A DNA stretch of 64,000 nucleotides from CAYILR01 sp964364175 (GTDB taxonomy: Bacteria > Bdellovibrionota > UBA1018), in contig CAYILR010000004.1 of assembly GCA_964364175.1 (NCBI GenBank), positions 62,001-126,000 of the forward strand, given 5' to 3'. Below are positions 50,904 through 59,086 of the stretch, one piece after another. The notes under the pieces were generated by a model. It saw only the letters and a list, made by a program, of their open reading frames with translations, did not search any database and had not been told where the DNA came from. Every line of letters starts with the position of its first letter. Position 1 is the first letter of the stretch. Position numbers and translations under genes: made by a program.

Positions 50904-51252
50904 TGAGATAAAGTTTTTGACCCGTAGAGCATAGGCTGTTGCCAGCTCTTGTTTCCTGGATATTCCGATAGCGGCAGGTTCGACCGGAGATCCCTCATGA
51001 CGAGGGGAAGTCTTTGGAAAAAATCGAATCTGCCGCCGAGGAAGTTCTCCCAGAAAACAAGGACGCAACGAGCGAGTAGCGCAAGAGCGTGTGTGCTATT
51101 GGAGTCACTGATCGTGCATCCGATTTGACCTGGGGTGAGAGATGTCTGTTTTTTTTTACCAGATACCTCCATCAGCAGGCCGAACGTGTACCCGCGGTGA
51201 CCTCAAAACACACTCGTAGTGTAAAAAATTAGGGCCACGGGTCTAATGAGTT

Positions 51253-51405
51253 TCCCAGAGAATCAGGGTGATTCTTTGGGAGAAAATCGGGTGAATTGGA
51301 TGGTCCAGTTCACCCATCGTGTAAACCATATTCAGCATGGATGCTGACCGACCTATGGATAGGCCGGGCAATCAAGGAGGAATGCACTTATGAACGGAGG
51401 CTAGT
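51253..51405 (+). promoter_or_regulatory. Structured leader and four-codon ORF before the second flagellin
   Basis: Stem-loops in series: 51253-51281 (13-base stem with one mismatch), 51289-51315 (12-base stem with one G-U), 51333-51346 (CAGCAT/ATGCTG) and 51352-51363. Then AAGGAGG (51374-51380) and a mini-frame ATG-AAC-GGA-GGC-TAG (51390-51404). Its GGAGG is also the ribosome site for the flagellin ATG at 51406. The rest of the 502-base gap (50904-51252) holds a TAAAGTTT at 50910 but no clear gene. Confidence 0.6.
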
Positions 51406-52239
51406 ATGGGCTTGCGAATAGCAACGAACGTCACTGCGCTCAATGCGCAGAGGCAGATATCGAATACCCGGGCTAACCTGGACAGGACGTTGGAACGTCT
51501 TGCCAGCGGTAGCCGGATTAACCACGCAGGAGATGATGCTGCAGGATTGGCGATTTCAGAAAATCTGAAAGCGCAAGTTCGAGGGATCAGACAAGCGAAA
51601 CGAAACGCACTGGATGGTGTATCACTGATCCAAGTGTCAGAAGGTGGTCTGAATGAAATCAGCAACATTCTGGTTCGTTTACGCGAATTGGCGATCCAAT
51701 CAGCATCAGACACGATTGGTGACACTGAACGACAATTCAGTGATCGTGAATATCAATCGCTGAAACAGGAGATCGACCGGATTGCGAACGTGACTGCATT
51801 CAACGGCACACCGCTGTTGAACGGTAAGTCAGGGATTTTCGAGATCCAAGTCGGTATCCAAAACAACCCGATCCTCGACAGGGTCGTCTATAACGGTGAA
51901 CGATCCGATGCTTCGCTCGATGCTCTCAAGCTCGGCGGTGAATCAGTCGCCACTAAACAAGGCGCCCAGTTGAGTTTGTCAGTCATTGACGATGCATTGA
52001 TTCGAACCAACAGCATTCGCGCCGACCTCGGTGCTATGCAAAACCGGTTGCAATCGACGATCAATAACTTGGCAATCAGCGATGAGAACTTATCTGCTGC
52101 TAATAGCCGAATCAGAGATACGGACATGGCAGAAGAGGTCTCGGAAATGACCAAGCAAAACATCTTGATGCAAACTGGCATCGCGGTGTTGGGCAATGCG
52201 AATACCACTAACTCGGCAGCCTTGAAACTGCTAGGATAA
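51406..52239 (+). CDS. fliC: Flagellin (short, D0-D1 only), copy 2
   Basis: 277 residues, clearly a paralogue of copy 1 (MGLRIATNVTALNAQRQISNTRANLDRTLERLASGSRINHAGDDAAG at the start, NSRIRDTDMAEEVSEMTKQNILMQTGIAVLGNAN at the end). It ends normally with LKLLG and lacks the glycine tail. Separate leader and lack of a clear sigma-28 -10 element suggest different control from copy 1. Confidence 0.95.
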   Translation: MGLRIATNVTALNAQRQISNTRANLDRTLERLASGSRINHAGDDAAGLAISENLKAQVRGIRQAKRNALDGVSLIQVSEGGLNEISNILVRLRELAIQSASDTIGDTERQFSDREYQSLKQEIDRIANVTAFNGTPLLNGKSGIFEIQVGIQNNPILDRVVYNGERSDASLDALKLGGESVATKQGAQLSLSVIDDALIRTNSIRADLGAMQNRLQSTINNLAISDENLSAANSRIRDTDMAEEVSEMTKQNILMQTGIAVLGNANTTNSAALKLLG

Positions 52240-52326
52240 TTGGGGGTGCAGCTTGTTTGAATCATAGAGGTCGAAGAGACTAGTAAACCCTCTTCGACCT
52301 CATTAAAATAGATTCATTCAAAACGG

Positions 52327-53226
52327 ATGAAGACGAAATCGGTGTTGATCATCGGTGGGAGTGGATTCGTTGGATCACATCTCGCGCTCAGACTGCGAGA
52401 GGGATACAAAGTTTTTGCCACCTACCATCGAAAGCCAGTCAAGATCCCGGGGGTCACCATGCTCCCGCTCAAAATTGGCGACGAAATCTGGGTAAAGCGG
52501 ATTGTATATGCCGCGCGTCCGGATGTGGTGATCTACGCCGCTGGGAAAAATGATGTGATCTGGGCGGAATTGAATCCCAGAGATGCAGAAAAGATGAATA
52601 CCGCAGGACCTGCACACATCTCATCTGTCGCCGAAATCCTTCAGCCCAAATTTATTTATCTTTCGAATTGTTACACATTCGATGGAAAAAAGGGCAATTA
52701 CAAGGAAGGAGATCTCTTGTTACCTTCAACGGTACTGGGGAAATCCAAAATCGGTGGCGAGAACTTCATTCGGGGACGAAGCTATAATTACTGCATCGTC
52801 CGTTCAAGCCCGCTTTATGGCAGAGGAAATGGGTACAATCTTTCGTTTTTAGACCATCTTCGGATCAGTTTGAGCCGAGGAGAAAGAGTCGAACTCGCGA
52901 AAGATGAAATTCACTCCTTTGCATCGATCGACGCGTTCACGGATTTGATCGCTCGATTGGTGGATGGTGGGCCAAAGAACAAGGCACTGCACTTTGGTGG
53001 AATTACCAAGTTGAGCTACTTCGAATTTGGACAGGAGTTTGCCAAATGCTTTGGATACGATCCAGGGCTGATTTTGGAGAAGAAAACTCAAACCAAAAGT
53101 TCGATCATTGTTCAACAAGCCTCTGATTATTCGTTGAACAGCAGTTATTTGGCTGAGACTCTAAAGATCCAACCCCTTCTCCTCGAGCAGGGCTTTGATC
53201 TGCTGAAGAAGAAACTCGTTCCCTGA
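52327..53226 (+). CDS. RmlD/NAD-epimerase-like protein with altered catalytic residues
   Basis: 299 residues. The Rossmann start IIGGSGFVGSHLALRL binds NAD(P). The family sequence around the catalytic Ser/Thr reads YLSNCYTFDGKKGNYKEGD (usually STDYVFDG), and the YxxxK motif reads VLGKSKIGGE, where Leu replaces the catalytic Tyr. It is therefore probably not a normal dTDP-4-dehydrorhamnose reductase. A role in sugar modification of the neighbouring flagellins is possible from position only. Its 3' end overlaps the convergent gene by 66 bases. Confidence 0.8.
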   Translation: MKTKSVLIIGGSGFVGSHLALRLREGYKVFATYHRKPVKIPGVTMLPLKIGDEIWVKRIVYAARPDVVIYAAGKNDVIWAELNPRDAEKMNTAGPAHISSVAEILQPKFIYLSNCYTFDGKKGNYKEGDLLLPSTVLGKSKIGGENFIRGRSYNYCIVRSSPLYGRGNGYNLSFLDHLRISLSRGERVELAKDEIHSFASIDAFTDLIARLVDGGPKNKALHFGGITKLSYFEFGQEFAKCFGYDPGLILEKKTQTKSSIIVQQASDYSLNSSYLAETLKIQPLLLEQGFDLLKKKLVP

Positions 53227-53769
53227 ACGAGATCGCTTGCTCTCGCGGGACGCACGGATGAATTCCGCGAAGTAGAACTTGGCCACCTGTTGTGCCGTGA
53301 TCCGTTCACCTTGGTACGTCCAGTGAACATCGCGGAAAGGTCCCACTTGGGCCAGGAGTTCCTGTGCCTGCGGTGTGGGTGAAAATCCGGGATTGGCCGT
53401 GGCGCCAGCTCCGTGAGTTTGGCCGTCGACCATCAGTGTAGTGCGCGTGTGATGCGCGAATGAAAGTTGAATCACGCCGTGGGCTACGTTGGCGACCACG
53501 AGTTTGATTTGGTTGCGATAGATCATGAAGTCAGCAGCGGTTTGCGCGACTGAGTAAACTTTCGCTTCCTGAAATCGTGCGCTGTTTTCTGAGAACGCAT
53601 TGAAGATTCGTGCGTATTCGGTGAATGCGGTTTTGAGTTCCGTCAAAAACTCGACAGTATCCTCTTCCACCTTTTGCTGTGGATCGAACTCCTTGCCCAG
53701 TTGAAGCAGCTTCTCTGCATCCGGATGCAGCTCACCTTTGACTAAATCGTGAATCCAAGTTTGTTCCAT
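53161..53769 (-). CDS. Hypothetical cytoplasmic protein
   Basis: 202 residues, no signal or span. FLTELKTAFTEYARIFNAFSENSARFQEAKVYSV and NQIKLVVANVAHGVIQLSFAHHTR suggest an alpha/beta fold; WTYQGERITAQQVAKFYFAEFIR follows. I do not recognise the family. The last 66 bases overlap the RmlD-like gene, an unusually long convergent overlap. It lies directly downstream of the 6S RNA on the same strand. Confidence 0.65.
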   Translation of the reverse strand: MEQTWIHDLVKGELHPDAEKLLQLGKEFDPQQKVEEDTVEFLTELKTAFTEYARIFNAFSENSARFQEAKVYSVAQTAADFMIYRNQIKLVVANVAHGVIQLSFAHHTRTTLMVDGQTHGAGATANPGFSPTPQAQELLAQVGPFRDVHWTYQGERITAQQVAKFYFAEFIRASRESKRSRSGNEFLLQQIKALLEEKGLDL

Positions 53770-53860
53770 AATCCGCGTATCTCCACATTGAGTCGCCGCA
53801 GGCTGCGGCTCCTGTTTCTAGAGTCTAGGGAAGTGTGACCCTGGTTGTCAAATAGGACGT

Positions 53861-54030
53861 AAAAAACCCCAGGATTGGCGGTGTCAATTGGAACCCCTGA
53901 ATCTAAAGTGGGCGCCGTATGGCAGCTTTAGGCTTCCTGGTACAAGCCAGGCATGCTCACCACTGCAACAGGAACAGCACCCGGGGTAATTGACTGTAGG
54001 GTCCAATTTATAAATCGCCAACCCTGAGGC
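53861..54030 (-). ncRNA. ssrS: 6S RNA
   Basis: Read on the minus strand, a closing stem CAGGGTTGGCG (from 54026 down) pairs with CGCCAATCCTG (53880 to 53870), followed by TTTTTT (53866-53861). The inner part has GTGGTGAGCATGCC, a hairpin CCTGG/CCAGG, and GAAGCCTAAAGCTGCC. This matches the E. coli 6S segment TGGTGAGCATGC-[stem]-GAAGCCTTAAAACTGC as I remember it, with the stem bases changed on both sides (CTCGG/CCGAG). 6S RNA binds sigma-70 RNA polymerase and restrains it in slow growth. The 5' end is approximate. It accounts for most of the 374-base gap 53770-54143. Confidence 0.85.
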
Positions 54031-54143
54031 TAACTGACATGTTACACGAATTCGCTGGGCTGCAATAGAAAATCTAGTCAAGAGCCTTTCTTAAAATCGT
54101 CCCGCTTTACAGAAAAACTTAGGGATGACACAATTGATATACG

Positions 54144-55220
54144 ATGGTTGGAAAAAAACTCCTGGTGGCCGACGACAGCTTGACTATTCAAAAGGTCATT
54201 CGCCTTGCTCTGTCTAACGAAGGTTATGAAATTAAAGCGGTTTCGGATGGAAATGAGGCCGTTCAGGAGATTTCTGTTTTTCGCCCGAATGTGGTTTTGA
54301 TCGATGTTTCTCTTCCCGGAAAAACTGCGTTCGAAGTTAAAAAAATAATTCATGACATGCATGATTTCGAGGAAACTCGATTTATTTTGATGTCGAGCGC
54401 GTTTGAAAAAGTAGATGAAGCGCAATACCAGTCTCTCGAATTTCACGGCCGGTTTACTAAGCCCTTCGATCCCGCTCATTTAAGAAAAGTTTTGTCAGAA
54501 GTACTAGGACAAGTGGTTGCAAAACGCATGGAAACGACTGAGCTTCTTCAAAAACCTGGACCTCAGATGACCATGACTCCACCCCCGCCCCCTTTGGACC
54601 TATCAGACGAAGACCTCCCTATTCTTCCGGATGCCCCCCCACCTCCTCTGCTCAAGGAAGAGGACTTCGAGCCTCTCGACTTGCAACAATGGGCGGTGGA
54701 TGACCGTAAAAAAATGAAGATGACTCCTCCACCTTCACCCACATTTCCGTCCCCGCCCTCTACCCCTCCTGAATTTAAAATTTTAGGTGAAAATGATATC
54801 GGTTCTCTCCATCCAGATGTTCCCGGCTTGGAACCCGGCAAAAACTTTGCCGACATGGGAGGCAGTAACTTTCCAATCGATAAAAAAAATCCATCTGCCA
54901 GCCTGGCAATTGAGTTGTCTGACGAAGAAGACGACCTGCCTCCACCTGTTTTGATGGATGACGAAGAGGATATCGAACCCGTGTTCCAAGCTCCACCCAG
55001 TCTAGAGCCTAAGGAAATCATTGCTGGTAAACCGATTCAATCGCCCATGTCAGGAGGCGGCTCTAACATGACTTCAGCGCCAGACAAGGCCTGGGTCGAG
55101 CAACTGGTGCGCAAGCAAGTCGAAGAATCCCTGTCCTCTCTCGCGCAGCGTCTCTTGCCGGATATTGCTGAAAAAGTGATCAAAGCAGAAATTCACAAGC
55201 TTCTGCAACAAACTCCTTAG
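54144..55220 (+). CDS. Receiver-domain protein with proline-rich linker and helical C-terminus
   Basis: 358 residues. Receiver ~1-125: LLVADDSLTIQKVI (acidic pair), VVLIDVSLPG (acceptor Asp), LMSSAF and FTKPFD (Lys), all present. A Pro/Asp/Glu-rich region (~150-290) follows. The last ~45 residues (KQVEESLSSLAQRLLPDIAEKVIKAEIHKLL) resemble the C-terminal oligomerisation helices of polar organisers such as PopZ. Could be a scaffold controlled by phosphorylation, by analogy only. Confidence 0.75.
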   Translation: MVGKKLLVADDSLTIQKVIRLALSNEGYEIKAVSDGNEAVQEISVFRPNVVLIDVSLPGKTAFEVKKIIHDMHDFEETRFILMSSAFEKVDEAQYQSLEFHGRFTKPFDPAHLRKVLSEVLGQVVAKRMETTELLQKPGPQMTMTPPPPPLDLSDEDLPILPDAPPPPLLKEEDFEPLDLQQWAVDDRKKMKMTPPPSPTFPSPPSTPPEFKILGENDIGSLHPDVPGLEPGKNFADMGGSNFPIDKKNPSASLAIELSDEEDDLPPPVLMDDEEDIEPVFQAPPSLEPKEIIAGKPIQSPMSGGGSNMTSAPDKAWVEQLVRKQVEESLSSLAQRLLPDIAEKVIKAEIHKLLQQTP

Positions 55221-55229
55221 TTGGAGCTG

Positions 55230-55961
55230 TCAGGCAATTCGAACTGCTCTGATTTCTTCTGTAACTAGCTTTTGTTGCAATCCATGATCATTGATGACGT
55301 TAAGCTCTCCACTCAGGCTGAGCCCAGTCACTATTCCAGATCCACCCTGCCATTGGATTTCACTGCCTGATTTGAGTGCAGAGTATCTTTCGTACGATTG
55401 AATTAATTTTTCCGAACTGAATGTTTCCAGATTTTTCATCCACTTGAGAACCGCTTCAATCACAAATTCTCGAACCTGATCTGCTGTGATTTTTTGACCC
55501 AAGGCTTCGCTCAAAGAAATCGTCTCCTGATCAAGACCTGTGGGAGAGGAAAGGCAATTCAACCCGATCCCGATCACCACAAATGAATCCTGATCACCCG
55601 AGCCCACGCCCTCACACAAAATTCCACCCAACTTACGTCCCTCGATCCAAAGATCGTTGGGCCACTTGGCTCTGACTTCAAGCTCAGGCCATTTGGATTC
55701 AATCGCTTCGCAAACTGCAATCGCGGTCACCAAGGGAATCCAAGTCCAATTTGATTTTTTGCGGGGCCTGACGATGATGGATAAAAAAAGATTTCCCTCT
55801 TCTGAAACCCACTCACGACCTTGCCTGCCTCGACCTGCTTTCTGCTTTCTAGCCGAAATCCACGCACCATGCAGGGCGCCTTTTTCTCCCAATTGCTTGG
55901 CAAGCGTGTTGGTTGAATCGCAAGAATCGAGAATAAGATTCGTCGCGAGATCCATGCTCAA
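55230..55961 (-). CDS. birA: Biotin-[acetyl-CoA-carboxylase] ligase
   Basis: 243 residues, class I (no HTH). DSCDSTNTLAK, KQKAGRGRQGREWVSEEGNLFLSI (biotinyl-AMP loop GRGRQGR), KWPNDLWIEGRKLGGILCE and IGIGLNC are all present. It attaches biotin to the carrier protein of acetyl-CoA carboxylase. Start overlaps nadC stop by 4 bases. Confidence 0.95.
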   Translation of the reverse strand: MSMDLATNLILDSCDSTNTLAKQLGEKGALHGAWISARKQKAGRGRQGREWVSEEGNLFLSIIVRPRKKSNWTWIPLVTAIAVCEAIESKWPELEVRAKWPNDLWIEGRKLGGILCEGVGSGDQDSFVVIGIGLNCLSSPTGLDQETISLSEALGQKITADQVREFVIEAVLKWMKNLETFSSEKLIQSYERYSALKSGSEIQWQGGSGIVTGLSLSGELNVINDHGLQQKLVTEEIRAVRIA

Positions 55962-56818
55962 CTCGATTGTTCAACCAAGAGACTTAAATCGATGGCTCGA
56001 ACCGAATGAGTCAAGCCACCTGAAGATAGAACATGCACACCCGGCAATGCATATTGAGCGGCATTTTCGGCAGTCACTCCGCCTGATACTTCCACAGTCA
56101 CTGGGTGAGCGAATTTTTTAATTTTTTCCACCGCAGCTCCGACTTGATCGGGGGAAAAATTATCCAAAAGCACTGCATCCACTCCACAATCCAGAGCTTG
56201 CTTGAGTTCATCCAACGAACGAACCTCGATCTCGATTTTCAGTCCATGGGGTGCAACAGCACGTGCCCCATTCACAGCACGCTCAATTCCACCGGCGGAG
56301 GCAATGTGATTTTCTTTAATCAACACACCTCCGGACAACGATACGCGATGGCTGTGGCCACCTCCCGCCATCACAGCCTGCACGACCAAATCACGGTATC
56401 CGGGAAGAATCTTGCGCGTACTGGTCACGCGAATATCACTAGATCCCTTTCGAACAGCCTGCACCATTTTCTGCGTCTGAGTTGCAATGCCGGAGAGATA
56501 CGAAGCTAAATTCAGAAACGGACGCTCGAGCGCCAACAAAATTCGTGCGTTGCCATCCCATTCCACCAGGAATTGCGCTTTTTTAAATTCCTCACCCTGA
56601 GCAATCTTCGCACGGCACTTCAACTCCAATCCCTGATCTCGCGCAACTCGCTCAGTTGCTTCACAAAGCCCATCGGCAGCCCACACTCCGGACTCCTTCG
56701 CGATGATTTGTGCGCGAATTTTCTTCCTCGCATCGACTGAACCTCGAGTCGTCCAATCCAACGTCCAATCGTCTTCAGCCATTCCCTGTTTCAACAAATT
56801 CACAAAACTGTCTTGCAT
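55958..56818 (-). CDS. nadC: Nicotinate-nucleotide pyrophosphorylase (carboxylating)
   Basis: 286 residues from the ATG at 56816-56818. The frame is open to 57169 but that overlaps rph on the opposite strand. The quinolinate-binding motifs VTSTRKILPGYRDLVVQAVMAGGGHSHR, KENHI, IEIEVRSLDEL, AVLLDNFSPD and VEVSGGV are complete. It makes nicotinate mononucleotide from quinolinate in NAD synthesis. Divergent from rph with a ~30-base gap. Confidence 0.95.
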   Translation of the reverse strand: MQDSFVNLLKQGMAEDDWTLDWTTRGSVDARKKIRAQIIAKESGVWAADGLCEATERVARDQGLELKCRAKIAQGEEFKKAQFLVEWDGNARILLALERPFLNLASYLSGIATQTQKMVQAVRKGSSDIRVTSTRKILPGYRDLVVQAVMAGGGHSHRVSLSGGVLIKENHIASAGGIERAVNGARAVAPHGLKIEIEVRSLDELKQALDCGVDAVLLDNFSPDQVGAAVEKIKKFAHPVTVEVSGGVTAENAAQYALPGVHVLSSGGLTHSVRAIDLSLLVEQSS

Positions 56819-56848
56819 GAGGATGGTTTTTAGTGGAAATCCGAGTCT

Positions 56849-57571
56849 ATGGCAACACGAGAACCGAGTGGCAGAGGATCTATGCAAATTCGTCCCGTTT
56901 CGATTGAAACCGGGGTCAACCGCTATGCCGAGGGCTCGGCGCTGATCAAATCCGGAAACACCCATGTTCTTTGCACAGCCTCGATCGAAGAAAGTGTCCC
57001 AGGATGGCTCAAAGGCAAGGGCCAGGGCTGGGTTACTGCCGAATACGCCATGTTGCCTCGAGCAACTCACACCCGTTCTAAGCGTGATCGTGAGAAAGTT
57101 TCGGGTCGAACGCAGGAGATTCAACGCCTCATTGGACGAGCACTCAGAACCATGATTGACCTGAAACAATTAGGCGAACGCTCAATCATGATCGACTGCG
57201 ATGTTCTACAGGCAGACGGCGGGACGCGAACTGCATCCATCACCGGCGCATGTGTAGCTTTGCAACTGGCAGTAAAAAAATTAGTTTCAGAAGGAAAAAT
57301 ACCAGCCACAGTACTCACCGACTCCGTTGCAGCTGTTAGCGTAGGCATGAAGGCCGGCGAAGTTCTGGTCGACCTAGACTACAATGAAGACTCTAGCTGC
57401 GATGTCGATATGAATTTCGTAGTCACTGGCCAAGGACTTTTTGTGGAAGTGCAAGGCACCGCTGAAAAAACCGCATTCAGCCAAGATCAGCTCACTCGCA
57501 TGACTCATGGGGCTTTAACTGCAATTGAGGAACTCAAAAAAATTCAGATTGCTGCTGCTGCGTCGAACTGA
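56849..57571 (+). CDS. rph: Ribonuclease PH
   Basis: 240 residues. MQIRPVSIETGVNRYAEGSALI, GWVTAEYAMLPRATHTRSKR, GRTQEIQRLIGRALR (phosphate-binding) and IDCDVLQADGGTRTASITGA (catalytic Asp) are the family core. It trims tRNA 3' ends phosphorolytically. The protein may begin a few residues later at the second Met (SMQIRPV). Confidence 0.97.
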   Translation: MATREPSGRGSMQIRPVSIETGVNRYAEGSALIKSGNTHVLCTASIEESVPGWLKGKGQGWVTAEYAMLPRATHTRSKRDREKVSGRTQEIQRLIGRALRTMIDLKQLGERSIMIDCDVLQADGGTRTASITGACVALQLAVKKLVSEGKIPATVLTDSVAAVSVGMKAGEVLVDLDYNEDSSCDVDMNFVVTGQGLFVEVQGTAEKTAFSQDQLTRMTHGALTAIEELKKIQIAAAASN

Positions 57572-57573
57572 AT

Positions 57574-58269
57574 TTATTTCTTCTCTTCTACGTCCCGCTC
57601 GTTCCAACGGATTTTCACTTCTCCCAGGGGTGATTTAGCTTCCCAGCGATAACCGCCCGGCCAACTAAAATTCACGCTCTTGCCACCTTTTTCCCAACGC
57701 AGGCTTTTGATCTCGGGCACCGCTCCGGAGAAATCACCCTCATATAAAAACCGATCGACCCCTGCAATGACGCTCAACTGATTATCTTTTTCTCGTGTAA
57801 TTTTTGCACCTACACGCAGCTTGGTTTCAGGACATGGAATTTGCGCTAAGAACAACGCAGGCGCCCAACGTAGCGGAATTCCCTTCCAATGATCTTTCCC
57901 AGAAACTCCCTGGCCCTTTCCCTCGGGAAGCTTCACATCAAAATGCCCGCCTTTAACCTCAATCCAAGCTTCAGTCCCTCCCAGGGCATTGGTGACTTCC
58001 ATCTGCACTTGATCCGGTGCTGTCGCCTGAACCGTAGCTGGAAACTGCGCACTTTTCCCTTCGGCCACAGTTTTCATCCATAACGATCCCGATACTCGCT
58101 TAGTCTTGTTTCCCAGTGAACATATTTTCTCAAGTAGCTCCGTGTTACTCTCAGGGGTAACAGGAACCTCGGCTTCCTTTTTTTTTGCATGAGAACAAGC
58201 CAGCACAGTCAACAACATCAAAGAGCACACCCATTCAAACGAACGTATTCTCCTCATAGGCGCATTCAT
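57574..58269 (-). CDS. Lipoprotein of the LolB/DUF4292-like type
   Basis: 231 residues. Lipobox LTVLAC (Cys ~25), then a Lys/Glu/Pro linker and a beta-rich domain (VSGSLWMKTVAEGKSAQFPATVQATAPDQVQMEVTNALGG) like LolB-type lipid-binding half-barrels. Possibly lipoprotein transport, not certain. Convergent with rph, with 2 bases between. Confidence 0.7.
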   Translation of the reverse strand: MNAPMRRIRSFEWVCSLMLLTVLACSHAKKKEAEVPVTPESNTELLEKICSLGNKTKRVSGSLWMKTVAEGKSAQFPATVQATAPDQVQMEVTNALGGTEAWIEVKGGHFDVKLPEGKGQGVSGKDHWKGIPLRWAPALFLAQIPCPETKLRVGAKITREKDNQLSVIAGVDRFLYEGDFSGAVPEIKSLRWEKGGKSVNFSWPGGYRWEAKSPLGEVKIRWNERDVEEKK

Positions 58270-58306
58270 CCTTCTCTCCTTGAAAGTGTCTTCGAGATTT
58301 TTATTT

Positions 58307-59083
58307 TTAGAAAGGTTTATTGCGGCTCAATACGAATTCAATTCGGCGATTTTTTTCGCGCCCCTCTGAATCGTGATTATTGGCCAAAGACCGACGTGCA
58401 CCGCTCCCCGCCGGAGTAATACGGTCCTCGGACACAGCATGATTTGCAATCATGTAATTCATCACAGAAACTGCGCGCGCCATCGTGAATTCAAATGAGT
58501 TGGGGGTTTTGTCGTCTGAATGCCCAGCGACTGTCACATAACCAGGGTATTTTTTCAGGAATTTTTCAATTCTAGCCAGATATTTTTTTGCATGAGGACC
58601 TAACTCTGTTTCTCCTCGCTCAAACAAAACTGTCTCGGGAATAGAAAATCGGATAGATTCTACGTTCACTTCCATGGATGAAATTTTTCCGTCCATGCTC
58701 TCCTTGATCAGTTCCGCCGTATCGCGATTCTCACCCAAGGTACCCGATGCTTTTCTTCCCGGATCCTTCACCATGTCTTCCGGAACAGCACCTTCTTGCC
58801 CCTTTAACATCAAATCGCCGGATCCATCTTGTTCACCCAATGGGGAGGTAGTATCCGACGCTGGATCTCGCCCTGCCTTGTAAGGAGTATTGGGATGATT
58901 GAAATAATGCGCGACTGCAGATTTGGTTTCTTCGTCAGAACCCATCAGCCACATGACGAGAAAGAAACACATCATCGCCGTCACGAAGTCGGCATAAGCA
59001 ACTTTCCAAGCTCCACCGTGAGCGCCTCCGTGGCCTCCACCTTTTTTCTTTTTGATGATGATGGTGGTTTTCTTGTCGGCCAT
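58307..59083 (-). CDS. motB: Flagellar motor stator protein MotB
   Basis: 258 residues. AWKVAYADFVTAMMCFFLVMWLMG carries the membrane span with the proton-binding Asp. An OmpA-like peptidoglycan-binding domain follows (~140-258: VTVAGHSDDKTPNSFEFTMARAVSVMNYM). Follows motA by 3 bases. The N-terminus is rich in Lys and Gly. Confidence 0.95.
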   Translation of the reverse strand: MADKKTTIIIKKKKGGGHGGAHGGAWKVAYADFVTAMMCFFLVMWLMGSDEETKSAVAHYFNHPNTPYKAGRDPASDTTSPLGEQDGSGDLMLKGQEGAVPEDMVKDPGRKASGTLGENRDTAELIKESMDGKISSMEVNVESIRFSIPETVLFERGETELGPHAKKYLARIEKFLKKYPGYVTVAGHSDDKTPNSFEFTMARAVSVMNYMIANHAVSEDRITPAGSGARRSLANNHDSEGREKNRRIEFVLSRNKPF

Positions 59084-59086
59084 GGC

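Noticed and set aside
50908..50945. Sigma-28 promoter for the second flagellin at TAAAGTTT (50910)
   Set aside because: The -35 is perfect but the sequence at the -10 position (GCATAGGC) matches GCCGATAA poorly, so it is only mentioned in the leader entry.
51050..51100. GGACGCAACGAGCG as part of a cyclic-di-GMP (GEMM) riboswitch
   Set aside because: Only the GGACGCAA word fits. The GGCAAA partner and the receptor stems are not present in the right order.
55958..57169. 403-residue version of NadC beginning at 57169
   Set aside because: The extension is antisense to the conserved RNase PH gene; NadC homology begins at the ATG at 56818.
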